Source: CAVWCQ01 sp963753545 (GTDB taxonomy: Bacteria; Chloroflexota; Anaerolineae; Aggregatilineales; Aggregatilineaceae). From it: 64,000 bases of DNA. The translations under genes and the position numbers were made by a program. Of this stretch, positions 10,959 through 19,584 are shown piece after piece. The notes beneath the pieces were generated by a model, which saw only the letters and a program-made list of their open reading frames with translations, was not told where the DNA came from and searched no databases. Each line of letters begins with the position of its first letter. Positions within the stretch are counted from its first letter, which is position 1. The DNA is taken from the NCBI GenBank assembly GCA_963753545.1, contig CAVWCQ010000008.1, positions 930,001 through 994,000 of the forward strand, read 5' to 3'.

Positions 10959-11582
10959 ATGGCGGTGCGAGTGCTCTACCTGGTGCGGCATGGGCAGTAT
11001 CACATCCTCCAACCCAACCAAACAGCCGAGGACGACTTCGATAGGACTCCACAGGAAATCGAGTTCGACGGCGGCCTGACCGAGATCGGCTTGGAGCAGG
11101 CGGTCCTGACGGCCCAACGCCTGAAGGAACTGTCCATCGACGCAATCTACACCAGTACCCTGCCGCGCGCCATCCAGACGGGGCAGATCATCGCCAACGA
11201 ATTTCCGTTAATCCGCGTCCAGCCGGATGATCAACTGCGCGAATGTCTGCCCGGCCTGACTCCCCGGCTCTCGGTCCATTTCTCCTTACGCAGTGTCAAT
11301 CTGGCAGCTCGCGCCGCTGAAGGCAGGCTCCAGGCAGACGATGTATTTGAACGCTACTTCCGTTACTCGTTTCGTGACGACAGGCGCGAACTGATCGTTT
11401 GCCACGGCAATCTGATCCGCTACCTCGTCACGCGGGCGTTGGGCGCGCCCCCGGAACTGTGGACCAGCTTCGATATCCGCAACTGCGGGATCAGCGAGAT
11501 TCACATCCGCCCAGAGGGGCCGCTGGTCGTGGCGCATGGGGATGTAGGCCACATGCCCATTCACCTGCACACCTTTATATAG
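10959..11582 (+). CDS. Histidine phosphatase (phosphoglycerate mutase-like)
   Basis: A 207-residue protein of the histidine phosphatase superfamily. The catalytic RHG motif is at residues 10-12 (YLVRHGQY), a second-shell Arg lies in TSTLPRAIQTGQII, and the second catalytic His is in LIVCHGNLIRYL. It lacks the insertions of true cofactor-dependent phosphoglycerate mutase and is closer to small phosphatases of the PGAM5/SixA kind, so a phosphatase role is more likely; the substrate is unknown. A GGAGG lies 12 bases before the ATG. The gene stands alone. Confidence 0.85.
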   Translation: MAVRVLYLVRHGQYHILQPNQTAEDDFDRTPQEIEFDGGLTEIGLEQAVLTAQRLKELSIDAIYTSTLPRAIQTGQIIANEFPLIRVQPDDQLRECLPGLTPRLSVHFSLRSVNLAARAAEGRLQADDVFERYFRYSFRDDRRELIVCHGNLIRYLVTRALGAPPELWTSFDIRNCGISEIHIRPEGPLVVAHGDVGHMPIHLHTFI

Positions 11583-11664
11583 GAGTCGACCACAGCGGGC
11601 GCATCCCCTTGTTTTTTACTTTTCTTTTCCTTTGCGAGTCCGCGACATTCAATGGAATAAATAG

Positions 11665-11812
11665 ACTTTTTCCCCTCGCCAGCTTGCCTGGAGAGGGGCC
11701 AGGGGTGAGGTGGGCGCTCGCAGTTCACAACGCTCATGAGCGCTCTAAAGACTGTCAATGATTCACTTTTGCGCTCTTTGCGGTGAGATTATTTTTTCTA
11801 TTTTCAAGGGAG
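11665..11812. repeat. Dispersed intergenic repeats (GC-rich hairpin and GCGGTGAG element)
   Basis: Between the phosphatase and the acetyltransferase lie a CCCCTCGCC...GGAGAGGGGCCAGGGG hairpin element and a copy of the short element CGCTCTTTGCGGTGAGATTATTTTT, both seen elsewhere in this window. Confidence 0.65.
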
Positions 11813-11819
11813 TACCTCC

Positions 11820-12344
11820 ATGTTCGCCGGACCCGGTTTTCGCGCCGATTTGCTTCGCCAGCCAGAGGACGAGGCCGCACTGGTCACCCTCTTCGAACAC
11901 TGCGCCGATTTCTTCTTGCTGATCGACGGCGAACCGCCCGCGCCAGCCGCCGCCCACGATCTGTTCAGCGACCTGCCGCCCGGCAAATCCCCCGCCGATA
12001 AATCCGTGATCGGCCTGTGGAATGACGCAGGCAGTCTGATCGGCGTGATCGACATGGTGCGCGGCTACCCGGAACCGGGCGAATGGTTCGTCGGCTTGCT
12101 GCTGCTTCATCCAGCGGAGCGCGGGCGCGGTCTGGGCGAGTCCATCTACCGTGCTTTTGAGGCGTGGGCAACCTCAGAGGGCGCAGCCTCGATTGGGCTG
12201 GCGGTGGTCGAAGGGAACACCCGCGCCTGCCAATTCTGGACGCGCCTCGGCTTCCAGGAGACTCGCCGCACCCCGCCGCGCCGTTTCGGTCAGCGCGAAT
12301 GGCCGGTGATCTATATGCGCCGCTCTCGCCCCTCGCCAACTTGA
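11820..12344 (+). CDS. GNAT family N-acetyltransferase
   Basis: A 174-residue protein with a GNAT fold. The acetyl-CoA binding motif A is visible as FVGLLLLHPAERGRGLGESI (R/Q-x-x-G-x-G/A), followed by SIGLAVVEGNTRACQFWTRL and GF, the typical motif B. The Shine-Dalgarno GGGAG lies seven bases before the ATG. The substrate is unknown. The gene is not obviously in an operon: repeats lie on both sides. Confidence 0.85.
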   Translation: MFAGPGFRADLLRQPEDEAALVTLFEHCADFFLLIDGEPPAPAAAHDLFSDLPPGKSPADKSVIGLWNDAGSLIGVIDMVRGYPEPGEWFVGLLLLHPAERGRGLGESIYRAFEAWATSEGAASIGLAVVEGNTRACQFWTRLGFQETRRTPPRRFGQREWPVIYMRRSRPSPT

Positions 12345-12395
12345 TTGGGGAGGGGAACCCGAACTTGTTCGGGCGGGGTGAGGTCGCACCGGAGG
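12325..12395. repeat. GC-rich hairpin repeat
   Basis: Overlaps the end of the acetyltransferase gene. CCCCTCGCCAACTTG...GGGGAGGGG and AACCCGAACTTGTTCGGG can form stems. It belongs to the CCCCT/AGGGG family at 7945, 11665, 30640 and 45085. It may act as a terminator, but no T run follows. Confidence 0.5.
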
Positions 12396-12498
12396 CCAGC
12401 CGCCGGGCCAGCGTCAGATGGCAGCAGTGGAGGGAGCGCCCCCAATCGATGTAAAATCTAAGGTATGTGCAGGTTGACGGCTAAAAGGTAAAACAACA

Positions 12499-14089
12499 TT
12501 GGGTCCGAAACTCGTGGTTTGTCCCAATTGCGGCGCATACGTTCTGAGCAGTGATAACATCTGCCCGCGCTGCGACTATCCCCTGAATAGTCCCGCCCCG
12601 GTGCTGGCGGATGTCGAACCATCGCCGGAAGATACACCTGCCAACGGGGCGACTGGGCCGCTTCAGATCGGTGTACCAGACCTCGACGAACTGGAAGAAG
12701 TGGATCGCTCCATGCTTCCCACCACCGAGCTGCCCGCCGTGCCGGATATCGACCCGGCAGTGGGCGATCTGGAACTGGAAGAGGAACCGGGCGAAACGCT
12801 TCTGTCCGGTGCGCAGCTAGACGAGCCAGCCCTCGATGAGGAAGACCTGGATATCCCGCTCGAACTCGACCTGGGCGGCGAACCAACTTCCGTGCAAGGG
12901 AATGACGTGCCGCCGCCCACCTTTATGGATGACCAGACAGCGCCGAACCTGGCCTGGGTTGGAGATCATGATATCCCGCAGCCGGACGAGATCGCGCCGC
13001 CAGAACCTGAAACGGCAGCCGAATCGGGCGAATGGGTGTCGCCTGATTCCGAACTGCCGCCCGTCCCGGACGAGTCGAACCCGCACTGGGCGCTGCCCAA
13101 AATCGTGCTGCCCTACGAGGAGCCAACGCTCCCCCAGCTTCCGACTACGGACGAGGACGACTGGGTCACGCAGGCCCGCATCCCGTCCGAGCCTGACGAA
13201 CCTTATATCGTGCCGCCCGCGCCTTTCAGCCCGCCGCCCGACGAAGACGAAGAGCTAGAACTGCTGGATATTGCTCCACTGGATGTCGCGCCGCCACGTT
13301 GTCGCGCCGCCCGTTGTCGCGCCGCCACTTGTCGCGCCGCCACCCATCGCGCCGCCTTCCTTCGTCCAGGCCCCAATCCAGCAGCCCGTCTATACACCCC
13401 CCTCGCCTGTCCCGGCGTATACACCCGCTCCCGCCCCCTATGCGCCACCCGTTTATGGCTATGCGGCTGCGCTGCCGCTCATCGCCCAGCGCATCCAATC
13501 TTATGTGAACGGCGGCTATCGCCTGCGCTCGCAAAATCCGCGACAGGCGGTGCTGTCCTACGGCAAACATCTCGGCGTCGGAACGTGGATTGTGGCTTTG
13601 TTCTCGATTGTCGGCGTGCTGTGGTATGCCCTGCTGCTGGCCCTCAGCGGCTTCCGGCAGGATCGCGCCTATCTCGATATGGCCCCCGATGGGCGGCTAT
13701 ACGAGGAAGGCCCCGGCGCGGCACACGTGCGGGCCAGTCGCGCCCGATCCGGGCGGCGCTGGAGTCTGCTGGGAATGGTCCTTTTCCTGCTGAGTCTTGT
13801 GCTGCTCATCGGCTTGCTTGCGACCGCCGTCGTGATGCTCAGCCAGGATCGGTATCAGGCCGCGCTGCGCAAGGCGTACCCCGAAGTGACCTACTTTGAG
13901 AATCACTTCAGCGACGAGACAGCCGCGCAGGATGACATTGACCTGATGAAAACCGGGGCGGTTGTCTTTTCCATTCTGGGTGGGATCGCGGTTGTCGGGG
14001 TGTGGGGTGGCTTCACCCTCTGGGTGATCGGGCAGGTGCACTCATCCGCTTACCGTGTCCATGTGCTGCCGCTGCCGGGCTACGAGTAG
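12499..14089 (+). CDS. Zinc-ribbon membrane protein with long acidic, Pro-rich linker (frame break)
   Basis: It starts with TTG, preceded by AAAGG. Residues 8-28 form a zinc ribbon, CPNCGAYV...CPRCDYPL. A 230-residue acidic and proline-rich linker follows, ending in VAPP-type repeats. After a frame change at about 13285-13300 the protein continues with a Pro/Tyr-rich stretch, a predicted cytosolic segment with QRIQSYVNGGYRL, and three or four membrane helices (for example GVGTWIVALFSIVGVLWYAL and LGMVLFLLSLVLLIGLL), ending PLPGYE. The break falls within the 15-base VAPP repeats, so slippage or a sequencing error can explain it. I do not recognise a named family; a membrane-anchored zinc-ribbon protein of unknown role is the safest call. 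Confidence 0.7.
13283..13352 (+). repeat. 15-bp tandem repeat coding for VAPP
   Basis: Four to five imperfect copies of a GTTGTCGCGCCGCCC unit encode V-V-A-P-P-type repeats in the linker of the zinc-ribbon protein. The reading-frame change of that gene lies inside this array. Confidence 0.75.
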
Positions 14090-14116
14090 CGCCCATGACC
14101 CGTAAGGGCGCTGCTT

Positions 14117-14182
14117 TTCTCTTATCTTTCTCTGCTCTCTCCGCGTTCTACGCGGTGAAATCGTTTTTCTTCTTGCTTTTCT
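14117..14182 (-). repeat. Short purine-rich dispersed repeat
   Basis: A copy of the CACCGCGTAGAACGCGGAGAG-AAAGC element (minus orientation) between convergent genes. About ten copies of this element occur across the window, always in or just beside gene ends. Confidence 0.7.
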
Positions 14183-14198
14183 TTGCGCTGGGACTGCT

Positions 14199-16925
14199 TT
14201 ACTCCGCCAGCGGCAGCACGAAGCTGAAGCGGCTGCCCTTGCCAAAAGCGCTCTCCACCCAGACGCGCCCGCCCATCATCTCGACCAGCTTTTTGGTGAT
14301 CGACAGTCCCAGGCCCGTCCCGCCATATTCGCGCGTGCTGCTGCCATCGGCCTGCCGGAATTCGTCAAAGATAATCGCCTGATCTTCGGGCCGGATGCCG
14401 ATCCCGGTATCCTCGACGGTGGCCTGGATCATCCGGCGGTCGTTGATCACGACAGTCTTGCCGCTGATCGTGATCGATCCCTCGTTGGTGAACTTGATCG
14501 CGTTGCTCAGCAGATTGGTGATCACCTGCCGCAGCCGCCCCGGATCGGCCCAGACACGCGGCAGATCGTGAGAGACCTGGATATGGAGAGGCAGGCTTTT
14601 GGCGCTGGCCTGGGTATCCAGTTCTCGCACCACGCTGAGCACGGCATCTCGCAAACTGACCGATTCCTGCGCCATTTCCAACCGCCCGGCGTCCATCTTG
14701 GCGATATCCAGTAGATCGTCAATCAGGGACAGCAGGTGATACCCGTTGTGGCGGATACGCTCGATGCGGCTGGCCTGCACGTCGCTCATTTCGCCGTAAA
14801 TCCCGCTGAGCAGCGTCTCGCTGAAACCAATAATGCTGTTCATGGGGGTGCGCAATTCATGGCTGATCGTTGCCAGGAACTGATTTTTCAGGCGGTTTGC
14901 TTCGGCCAGTTCAGCGGCGCGTGTTTGCAATTCGCGGAATAGCAGGGCGTTATCGATGGCAATGGTTGCCTGCACGACGAGCGTCTGCGCCAGTTGAATA
15001 TCGTCCGCCGTAAAGATGCGCCCGATCTGTTCATCCGTCCAATCCACCACGCCCAGCACTCGATCCCCGGCAAGCATTGGCACAACCAGTTGGCTGGCGT
15101 CGCCCAGTTCCTCCAGAACGGCACGCGCGCCGGGATCCGCGTTGGCGTCTCGAACTTCCGTCACCACAGGATGCTTGCTCTCGATGGCGCGGGCAATGGC
15201 GGGCCGCGCAGCCAGCGTCAGGAGGGAGCCGGAACGCAGCAGTTCGCCGCCATATTCCGAATGATGGGGAGCGCGATAGTCCGCTTCGACGCGCACCGCC
15301 TCATGGTCGGGCTGGCTGAGAAAAACCAGGCAGGCGGTCGTATTCAACGCCCGGTTCATATGCTCGACCATCGCCTGGACGAGCGGGGCATAATCCAGAA
15401 TCGCTGTCAGGTCCTGGCCGATCTGCCGGACGATGCTCTGCTCCATCAAGCGCCGCTGCGCCTGGTTATAAAGCCGCGCGTTCTCCAGGGCGATACTCAA
15501 CTGTGTCGCCAGCGTTTCCAGTGCATCCTGTTCCAGGTCGCTGAAGGCATCAAGCTGCGTGGATAAAATGCTGATCACGCCGATGATCTCGCTGCTCCGC
15601 CGCAGCGGGACAATCAGGCAGCTTTGCAGAATAGGGTGGTCGTGATTCAACAAAAAATCGGGATCGTCGCGCACGTCGGTAACATGCTGCGTTTTGCCCG
15701 TGCGCAGCGCCCGCCCGACCATGCCCTGCCGTGCCGGAAGGATAAAATCGGGGGGAAGGTCCAGGGCACGTGAGCTTGTCGCGCTGGCCCGCATCTGCAC
15801 GCTCTGGCCGTTTTCGGTCAGCAGCAGAATATAAACGGCTTCGTGACCGAACACATCGCTCACGGTTTGCGCGGTTTTGCGCAGCAGCATCGTGGTATCA
15901 AGCGTAGCATATAATTCCTGGCTGGCCCGGTTAATGCGGCTCATCATATCCGTGCGGCGGCGTTCGGCGGCATACATCTGCGCCCCGCCCATACTGGCCG
16001 CGATCTGGTTGGCTATCGCCTGAGCCACACTAACATTCTCCTGGTTGAACGGCCCGGCGCGGCGGTTGATGAGTTGCAGGACACCCAACGTCCGGCTGCG
16101 TGTATTGAGCGGGCAGGCGAGTAGACTGCGGCAGCCGGGGCCGCTGCCGGGCGGAGGGCTGTTATCAAAAGTGTGCCGCCCCGTATGATATACGTCGACC
16201 AGATAGCCCGGCCCATCGAGCGCCCAGTTAACCAGCGTCCAGCCACGAACAATCCCAAACATGGATCGTTCGTGAACTCCCAGCGAATAGGTCGCATGAT
16301 CGGGCAGCCAGACTTGCGCTCCCTCACAATCGAGCAGTTCCGCCGTTTCGCGCACAGCTTCCGCCAGCATAGCATCCAGGTCGAGCGCTTCGCTGGTGAT
16401 CATCGCCAGCCGCTGCAACACCTCCGACTCGCGCAGCCGGGCGCGTGTGCCTTCGCGCAGCGCTTCGTAGCCCCCCGCCAGGCGGATCAGCCCCGCAGTG
16501 CCATTCGCCACCACCGCCAGCCGTTCCAGATCCGAATTGGTATAGGCGCATGGCGTGCGGCTCTCCACACAGAGAACCCCCAGCAGCGCGCCGTTGGATA
16601 GCACGGGGACAGCCAACCCGGATTGGGAATCGGGATCGAGCACGGCAAAGTAAGGGTCGGACTGAAGATCTTCTACTAGTTCGGCGGCACGTCGTTCGGC
16701 AGCCTGTCCGATTAGCCCAACCCCCAGCGGAATCTCAGCCGGAATCCGTGCATTGTCTCCAATCGAAGCATTGACCGAGAGCAGGCGCGATTCAGAGTCG
16801 TACAGCGCGACTGCTGCACTGTCGAATCCGACCAGATCACGCATGCGGTACAGCGTGTCGAGCAAAAGATCATGAATGGCAGGTGAGGGCGTGCTGCTGC
16901 GCTTGGAGTCGGCCATGTGTCCCAC
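14199..16925 (-). CDS. Multi-GAF sensor histidine kinase
   Basis: A 908-residue cytosolic kinase without membrane helices. Four GAF modules are seen at about 20-150, 165-325, 330-490 and 500-665; each ends with the usual GVLCVES, GVLQLINR, GVISILS or GVVDWTD strand. A coiled-coil linker, HisKA with the acceptor His near 690 in ISHELRTPMNSIIGF, and HATPase with DTGIGIRPEDQ and GTGLGLSITKK follow. There is no receiver, so its partner regulator lies elsewhere. The frame is intact. The start is either GTG at 16925 or ATG at 16916. A TTGCTT-17-TATAAC promoter lies just upstream. Many Chloroflexota kinases have this design; the signals bound by the GAF domains cannot be read from the sequence. Confidence 0.92.
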   Translation of the reverse strand: MGHMADSKRSSTPSPAIHDLLLDTLYRMRDLVGFDSAAVALYDSESRLLSVNASIGDNARIPAEIPLGVGLIGQAAERRAAELVEDLQSDPYFAVLDPDSQSGLAVPVLSNGALLGVLCVESRTPCAYTNSDLERLAVVANGTAGLIRLAGGYEALREGTRARLRESEVLQRLAMITSEALDLDAMLAEAVRETAELLDCEGAQVWLPDHATYSLGVHERSMFGIVRGWTLVNWALDGPGYLVDVYHTGRHTFDNSPPPGSGPGCRSLLACPLNTRSRTLGVLQLINRRAGPFNQENVSVAQAIANQIAASMGGAQMYAAERRRTDMMSRINRASQELYATLDTTMLLRKTAQTVSDVFGHEAVYILLLTENGQSVQMRASATSSRALDLPPDFILPARQGMVGRALRTGKTQHVTDVRDDPDFLLNHDHPILQSCLIVPLRRSSEIIGVISILSTQLDAFSDLEQDALETLATQLSIALENARLYNQAQRRLMEQSIVRQIGQDLTAILDYAPLVQAMVEHMNRALNTTACLVFLSQPDHEAVRVEADYRAPHHSEYGGELLRSGSLLTLAARPAIARAIESKHPVVTEVRDANADPGARAVLEELGDASQLVVPMLAGDRVLGVVDWTDEQIGRIFTADDIQLAQTLVVQATIAIDNALLFRELQTRAAELAEANRLKNQFLATISHELRTPMNSIIGFSETLLSGIYGEMSDVQASRIERIRHNGYHLLSLIDDLLDIAKMDAGRLEMAQESVSLRDAVLSVVRELDTQASAKSLPLHIQVSHDLPRVWADPGRLRQVITNLLSNAIKFTNEGSITISGKTVVINDRRMIQATVEDTGIGIRPEDQAIIFDEFRQADGSSTREYGGTGLGLSITKKLVEMMGGRVWVESAFGKGSRFSFVLPLAE

Positions 16926-16948
16926 TTATGTTTACTTAATTCAGATTT

Positions 16949-16977
16949 GTTATAGCCTTTCACCGTTCTTTAAGCAA
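16949..16977 (-). promoter_or_regulatory. Sigma-70 type promoter of the GAF kinase
   Basis: On the minus strand TTGCTT (16972-16977) and TATAAC (16949-16954) are separated by 17 bases, about 25 bases before the kinase start. The spacing and both boxes fit a housekeeping promoter. Confidence 0.6.
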
Positions 16978-17038
16978 CAGATTTTATGGGTTTTTATAAT
17001 TCAGCGCCCTCGGTGCTTCCTCCTGTTTAACGGTCCGT

Positions 17039-17248
17039 TTACAGGCGCGTTCCGCGTCCTGTTCTTCGCGGCTCTCGGTCCGTCAGACGCTCAACCAAGA
17101 TAACAAGCTGATCCTGCACAAACATGTACACTTCTTCATTGCCGGGTTTCGCACCGAAAATAAGCCGGGCAGCATAAAACAAGCCGTCCCGTTCCATTTC
17201 CAGAACGCCGATCCAGTAGGGCGCGGCAAAGGTTACGGAGGGCAACAA
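17039..17248 (-). CDS. YjdF-like (DUF2992) protein, N-terminal part only
   Basis: A 69-residue protein starting with TTG after GTGGAGG. It matches the N-terminal half of the YjdF/DUF2992 family: VTFAAPYWIGVLE, YAARLIFGAKPGNEEVYMFV. In the family this is followed by a highly basic C-terminal tail, giving about 130 residues; here the tail stops early after REPRRTGRGTRL. Another frame downstream continues with basic residues, so a frame error or a true truncation is possible. Family members are suspected RNA- or ligand-associated proteins; the role is unknown. Confidence 0.6.
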   Translation of the reverse strand: MLPSVTFAAPYWIGVLEMERDGLFYAARLIFGAKPGNEEVYMFVQDQLVILVERLTDREPRRTGRGTRL

Positions 17249-17297
17249 TTAGCGCCGCCTCCACTACCAACGAGGCCGTGTTTTCGGGGTGTATCTT

Positions 17298-18563
17298 CTA
17301 TTGTAGGCCTTTTTGCTGGCGGGAAAAGCGCCAGAGATCGAGCGCATAGGCGCACAGCGCAGCCATAAACGGTGTGAGCATCGTCCGCATGCGTGTATCC
17401 ATGCCAGAGGTCTGCGCGACCAGCGTCCCCACCGTAAAATAGCCGATCAACAACAGGGCCGCCCAGAACAGGAGCCAGGCTTTGTGCCGGAAGGACAGCC
17501 ATAGTCCGGCAGCCGTTCCCAGCAGAAACACGCTGTTCCAGAGGATTTCAAAGGGCAGCGTCCACGATGGCAAAATGCTGGAGAATCCATACATCCGCCC
17601 CAGCCCTATCGGGATCGTAAACAGATACTGCGCCGGGTGATCGATGAACGTTTCCACGGCAACCGCTGTCATCGCATTGGTCAGGCGGGAACTTCCCGCG
17701 TAGTGGGTATCACGGGTATGGGAATCCACCTGCGACGTGTCATGGCCCAATCGCTCCTCTACGCGGCGGGAGAGGTCCGTATAAACGGTAGGCATATCGT
17801 GTCCGGTCGCCCAGTGTTCGACCGAAGCGGCACGATAGTACAGCATACTGTAGGCTCCTACGCTCGATACCGTGTAGTTATCGAACAGAACGCCGTTATG
17901 AACGACCCACGCGCCAATCCCCAGCACGCTGACCAGGGCATAGACGGCTATGGGCAGCCACTGCCTGCGGTACACGATCAGCAGCGCCACCGACAGTCCG
18001 ATCCACAGCAAATAAGGGGCCGGGCGTGACAGGACAGACAGCACCAAAGCCAGCCCCGCCGCCGCGCTCCACAGCACCGCCGCCCGACCCCGGCTGTAAA
18101 CAATCCCTTGCAGCAGGGCGATACACATCAGGATCAGCATCAGGTTCGTCAGCGGCTCGGTGCCCAGCCAGGCGGAATAGCCGATACTGGCCGGATCGAG
18201 GGCCGTGATGAACCCGGCAATCAGGGCAGGTTCGGGCTTCAGCCCCAGTTGGCGAGCGAGAATGACGGCTAACGGCGCGAGGCTGGCCCCGATCAGCACG
18301 TTGGCAAGCAGCACCGCCAGCCCATCGACACGCAGGGCCGCGACCAGCAGAGGAAAGAGCGGCGTGCGCAGCAAAAACAGGCTGTTGCTGAGATCGCCCT
18401 CGTCGCGGATATACTCGCCGCCGATCCGGTAGAGCGTATAATCGCCGCTCTGATAATTGCGCAGATCGGACGTGTACTGAATGCGAACCAGCGCCAGGCG
18501 CAGGCCAAGCGCCAGCACGAAGATCAACAGAAGCAGCCCATAAAAACGGCGCGACATTGGCAT
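17298..18563 (-). CDS. Polytopic membrane glycosyltransferase (GT39/ArnT-like)
   Basis: About 421 residues with roughly ten membrane helices. After the first helix the periplasmic loop contains IQYTSDLRNYQSGDYTLY and IGGEYIRDEGDL, followed by TPLFPLLVAALRV, a pattern seen in dolichol- or undecaprenyl-phosphate-sugar-dependent glycosyltransferases and mannosyltransferases of the GT-C fold. The ATG overlaps the stop of the methyltransferase gene by one base (TAATG), so the two are translationally coupled. A role in surface glycan or lipid glycosylation is inferred. The acceptor and donor are unknown. Confidence 0.75.
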   Translation of the reverse strand: MPMSRRFYGLLLLIFVLALGLRLALVRIQYTSDLRNYQSGDYTLYRIGGEYIRDEGDLSNSLFLLRTPLFPLLVAALRVDGLAVLLANVLIGASLAPLAVILARQLGLKPEPALIAGFITALDPASIGYSAWLGTEPLTNLMLILMCIALLQGIVYSRGRAAVLWSAAAGLALVLSVLSRPAPYLLWIGLSVALLIVYRRQWLPIAVYALVSVLGIGAWVVHNGVLFDNYTVSSVGAYSMLYYRAASVEHWATGHDMPTVYTDLSRRVEERLGHDTSQVDSHTRDTHYAGSSRLTNAMTAVAVETFIDHPAQYLFTIPIGLGRMYGFSSILPSWTLPFEILWNSVFLLGTAAGLWLSFRHKAWLLFWAALLLIGYFTVGTLVAQTSGMDTRMRTMLTPFMAALCAYALDLWRFSRQQKGLQ

Positions 18564-19450
18564 TAACTCTGCTTCCGCGCAAAAACCTGATAAGATCCAC
18601 TCGCCCGCAGTTGCAGACGCCGCACGCCCTCCACACCGAGAAAGACGCGATAGATACCTTCCAGCGCATGCTGTAGGGTATAGCCCAGGCCGCGCAGGTG
18701 GCCCGGAACCAGCACATGGGTGATCGCAGCCGGGATCACGCCCCAGCCAGCCCACAGGTCTTCCAAAGACATACCCGCCTGAGTTAGCAGCGTATTCCAG
18801 CCGTCTGGCGTCAGGTGAAAATGGGATGAGGCGTGCCATGCTTCCCAAAAACTGGCGCTGCCAACAAAACAACCGCCACTTTGCAGCACGCGGGCAATCT
18901 CGCTCATAGCCAGGAACGGGTTATAAAGGTGTTCAAAGACAGCGGTCGAGATTATCATCTGGAAAGAGCCATCAGCAAATGGCAGGCTGTGCGCGTCGAC
19001 CAGCATCTCGGCTCCCGCGGCGCTCCAATCGACGGGCAGGACATTCTTGAATCCCAGCGACTCCAGGTAGCGGCTGTTACCGCCGCTGCCGCAGCCCAGA
19101 TCCAGGATCGACACGTCCGGGCCGCAGTCGTGCAGAAGCTGCTGGCAGTAATATTGCATGCCTTTGTCCAGCTTGGTCCCAAACTTGCGGCGGATTTCGC
19201 GGCGCGAGTAGTGGTCGAAGTGCTGCTGCGGCGCGTGAAAATAGCGTTTCAGCACATCACGGCTGTCGAGCGGCGTGACGGGCAGCGTAAAGGTCAGAGT
19301 ACGCTGGCGCGTGACCTGTTGGGCGCGGAAATCGGGGGCGGTTCGTCCCGGCAGACTCTCCGGCTTAAAGCCGCAAGACGGGCACACGAAATGATCGAGC
19401 GGCGTTTTGTCGACCGGGCAGATCAGGATGGAGGTCCATTTTTCGAGCAT
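18563..19450 (-). CDS. SAM-dependent methyltransferase with N-terminal zinc ribbon
   Basis: About 295 residues. The N terminus has ICPVDKTPL and VCPSCGFKPE, a Cys pattern that may bind zinc. The class I methyltransferase core starts with ILDLGCGSGGNSRYLESLGF, then VDAHSLPFADGSFQMIIS, AVFEHLYNP and RVLQSGGCFVGS. I chose the ATG at 19450; an upstream in-frame start at 19534 would add an unconserved tail. It is coupled with the downstream membrane glycosyltransferase, so its substrate is plausibly a glycan or glycolipid intermediate. Confidence 0.8.
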   Translation of the reverse strand: MLEKWTSILICPVDKTPLDHFVCPSCGFKPESLPGRTAPDFRAQQVTRQRTLTFTLPVTPLDSRDVLKRYFHAPQQHFDHYSRREIRRKFGTKLDKGMQYYCQQLLHDCGPDVSILDLGCGSGGNSRYLESLGFKNVLPVDWSAAGAEMLVDAHSLPFADGSFQMIISTAVFEHLYNPFLAMSEIARVLQSGGCFVGSASFWEAWHASSHFHLTPDGWNTLLTQAGMSLEDLWAGWGVIPAAITHVLVPGHLRGLGYTLQHALEGIYRVFLGVEGVRRLQLRASGSYQVFARKQS

Positions 19451-19584
19451 GGGAATAAGAGCCTTTTGGGTCAGAAATTTTCGGGCCAGAGTATAGCGCA
19501 CTTTTAACAACGGCGGAACTTTGCTGCCCTTCAACGCGTCTTTTTATAGATGTCAATAGATGTCAGTTGCACAAGGAGTTTAGG

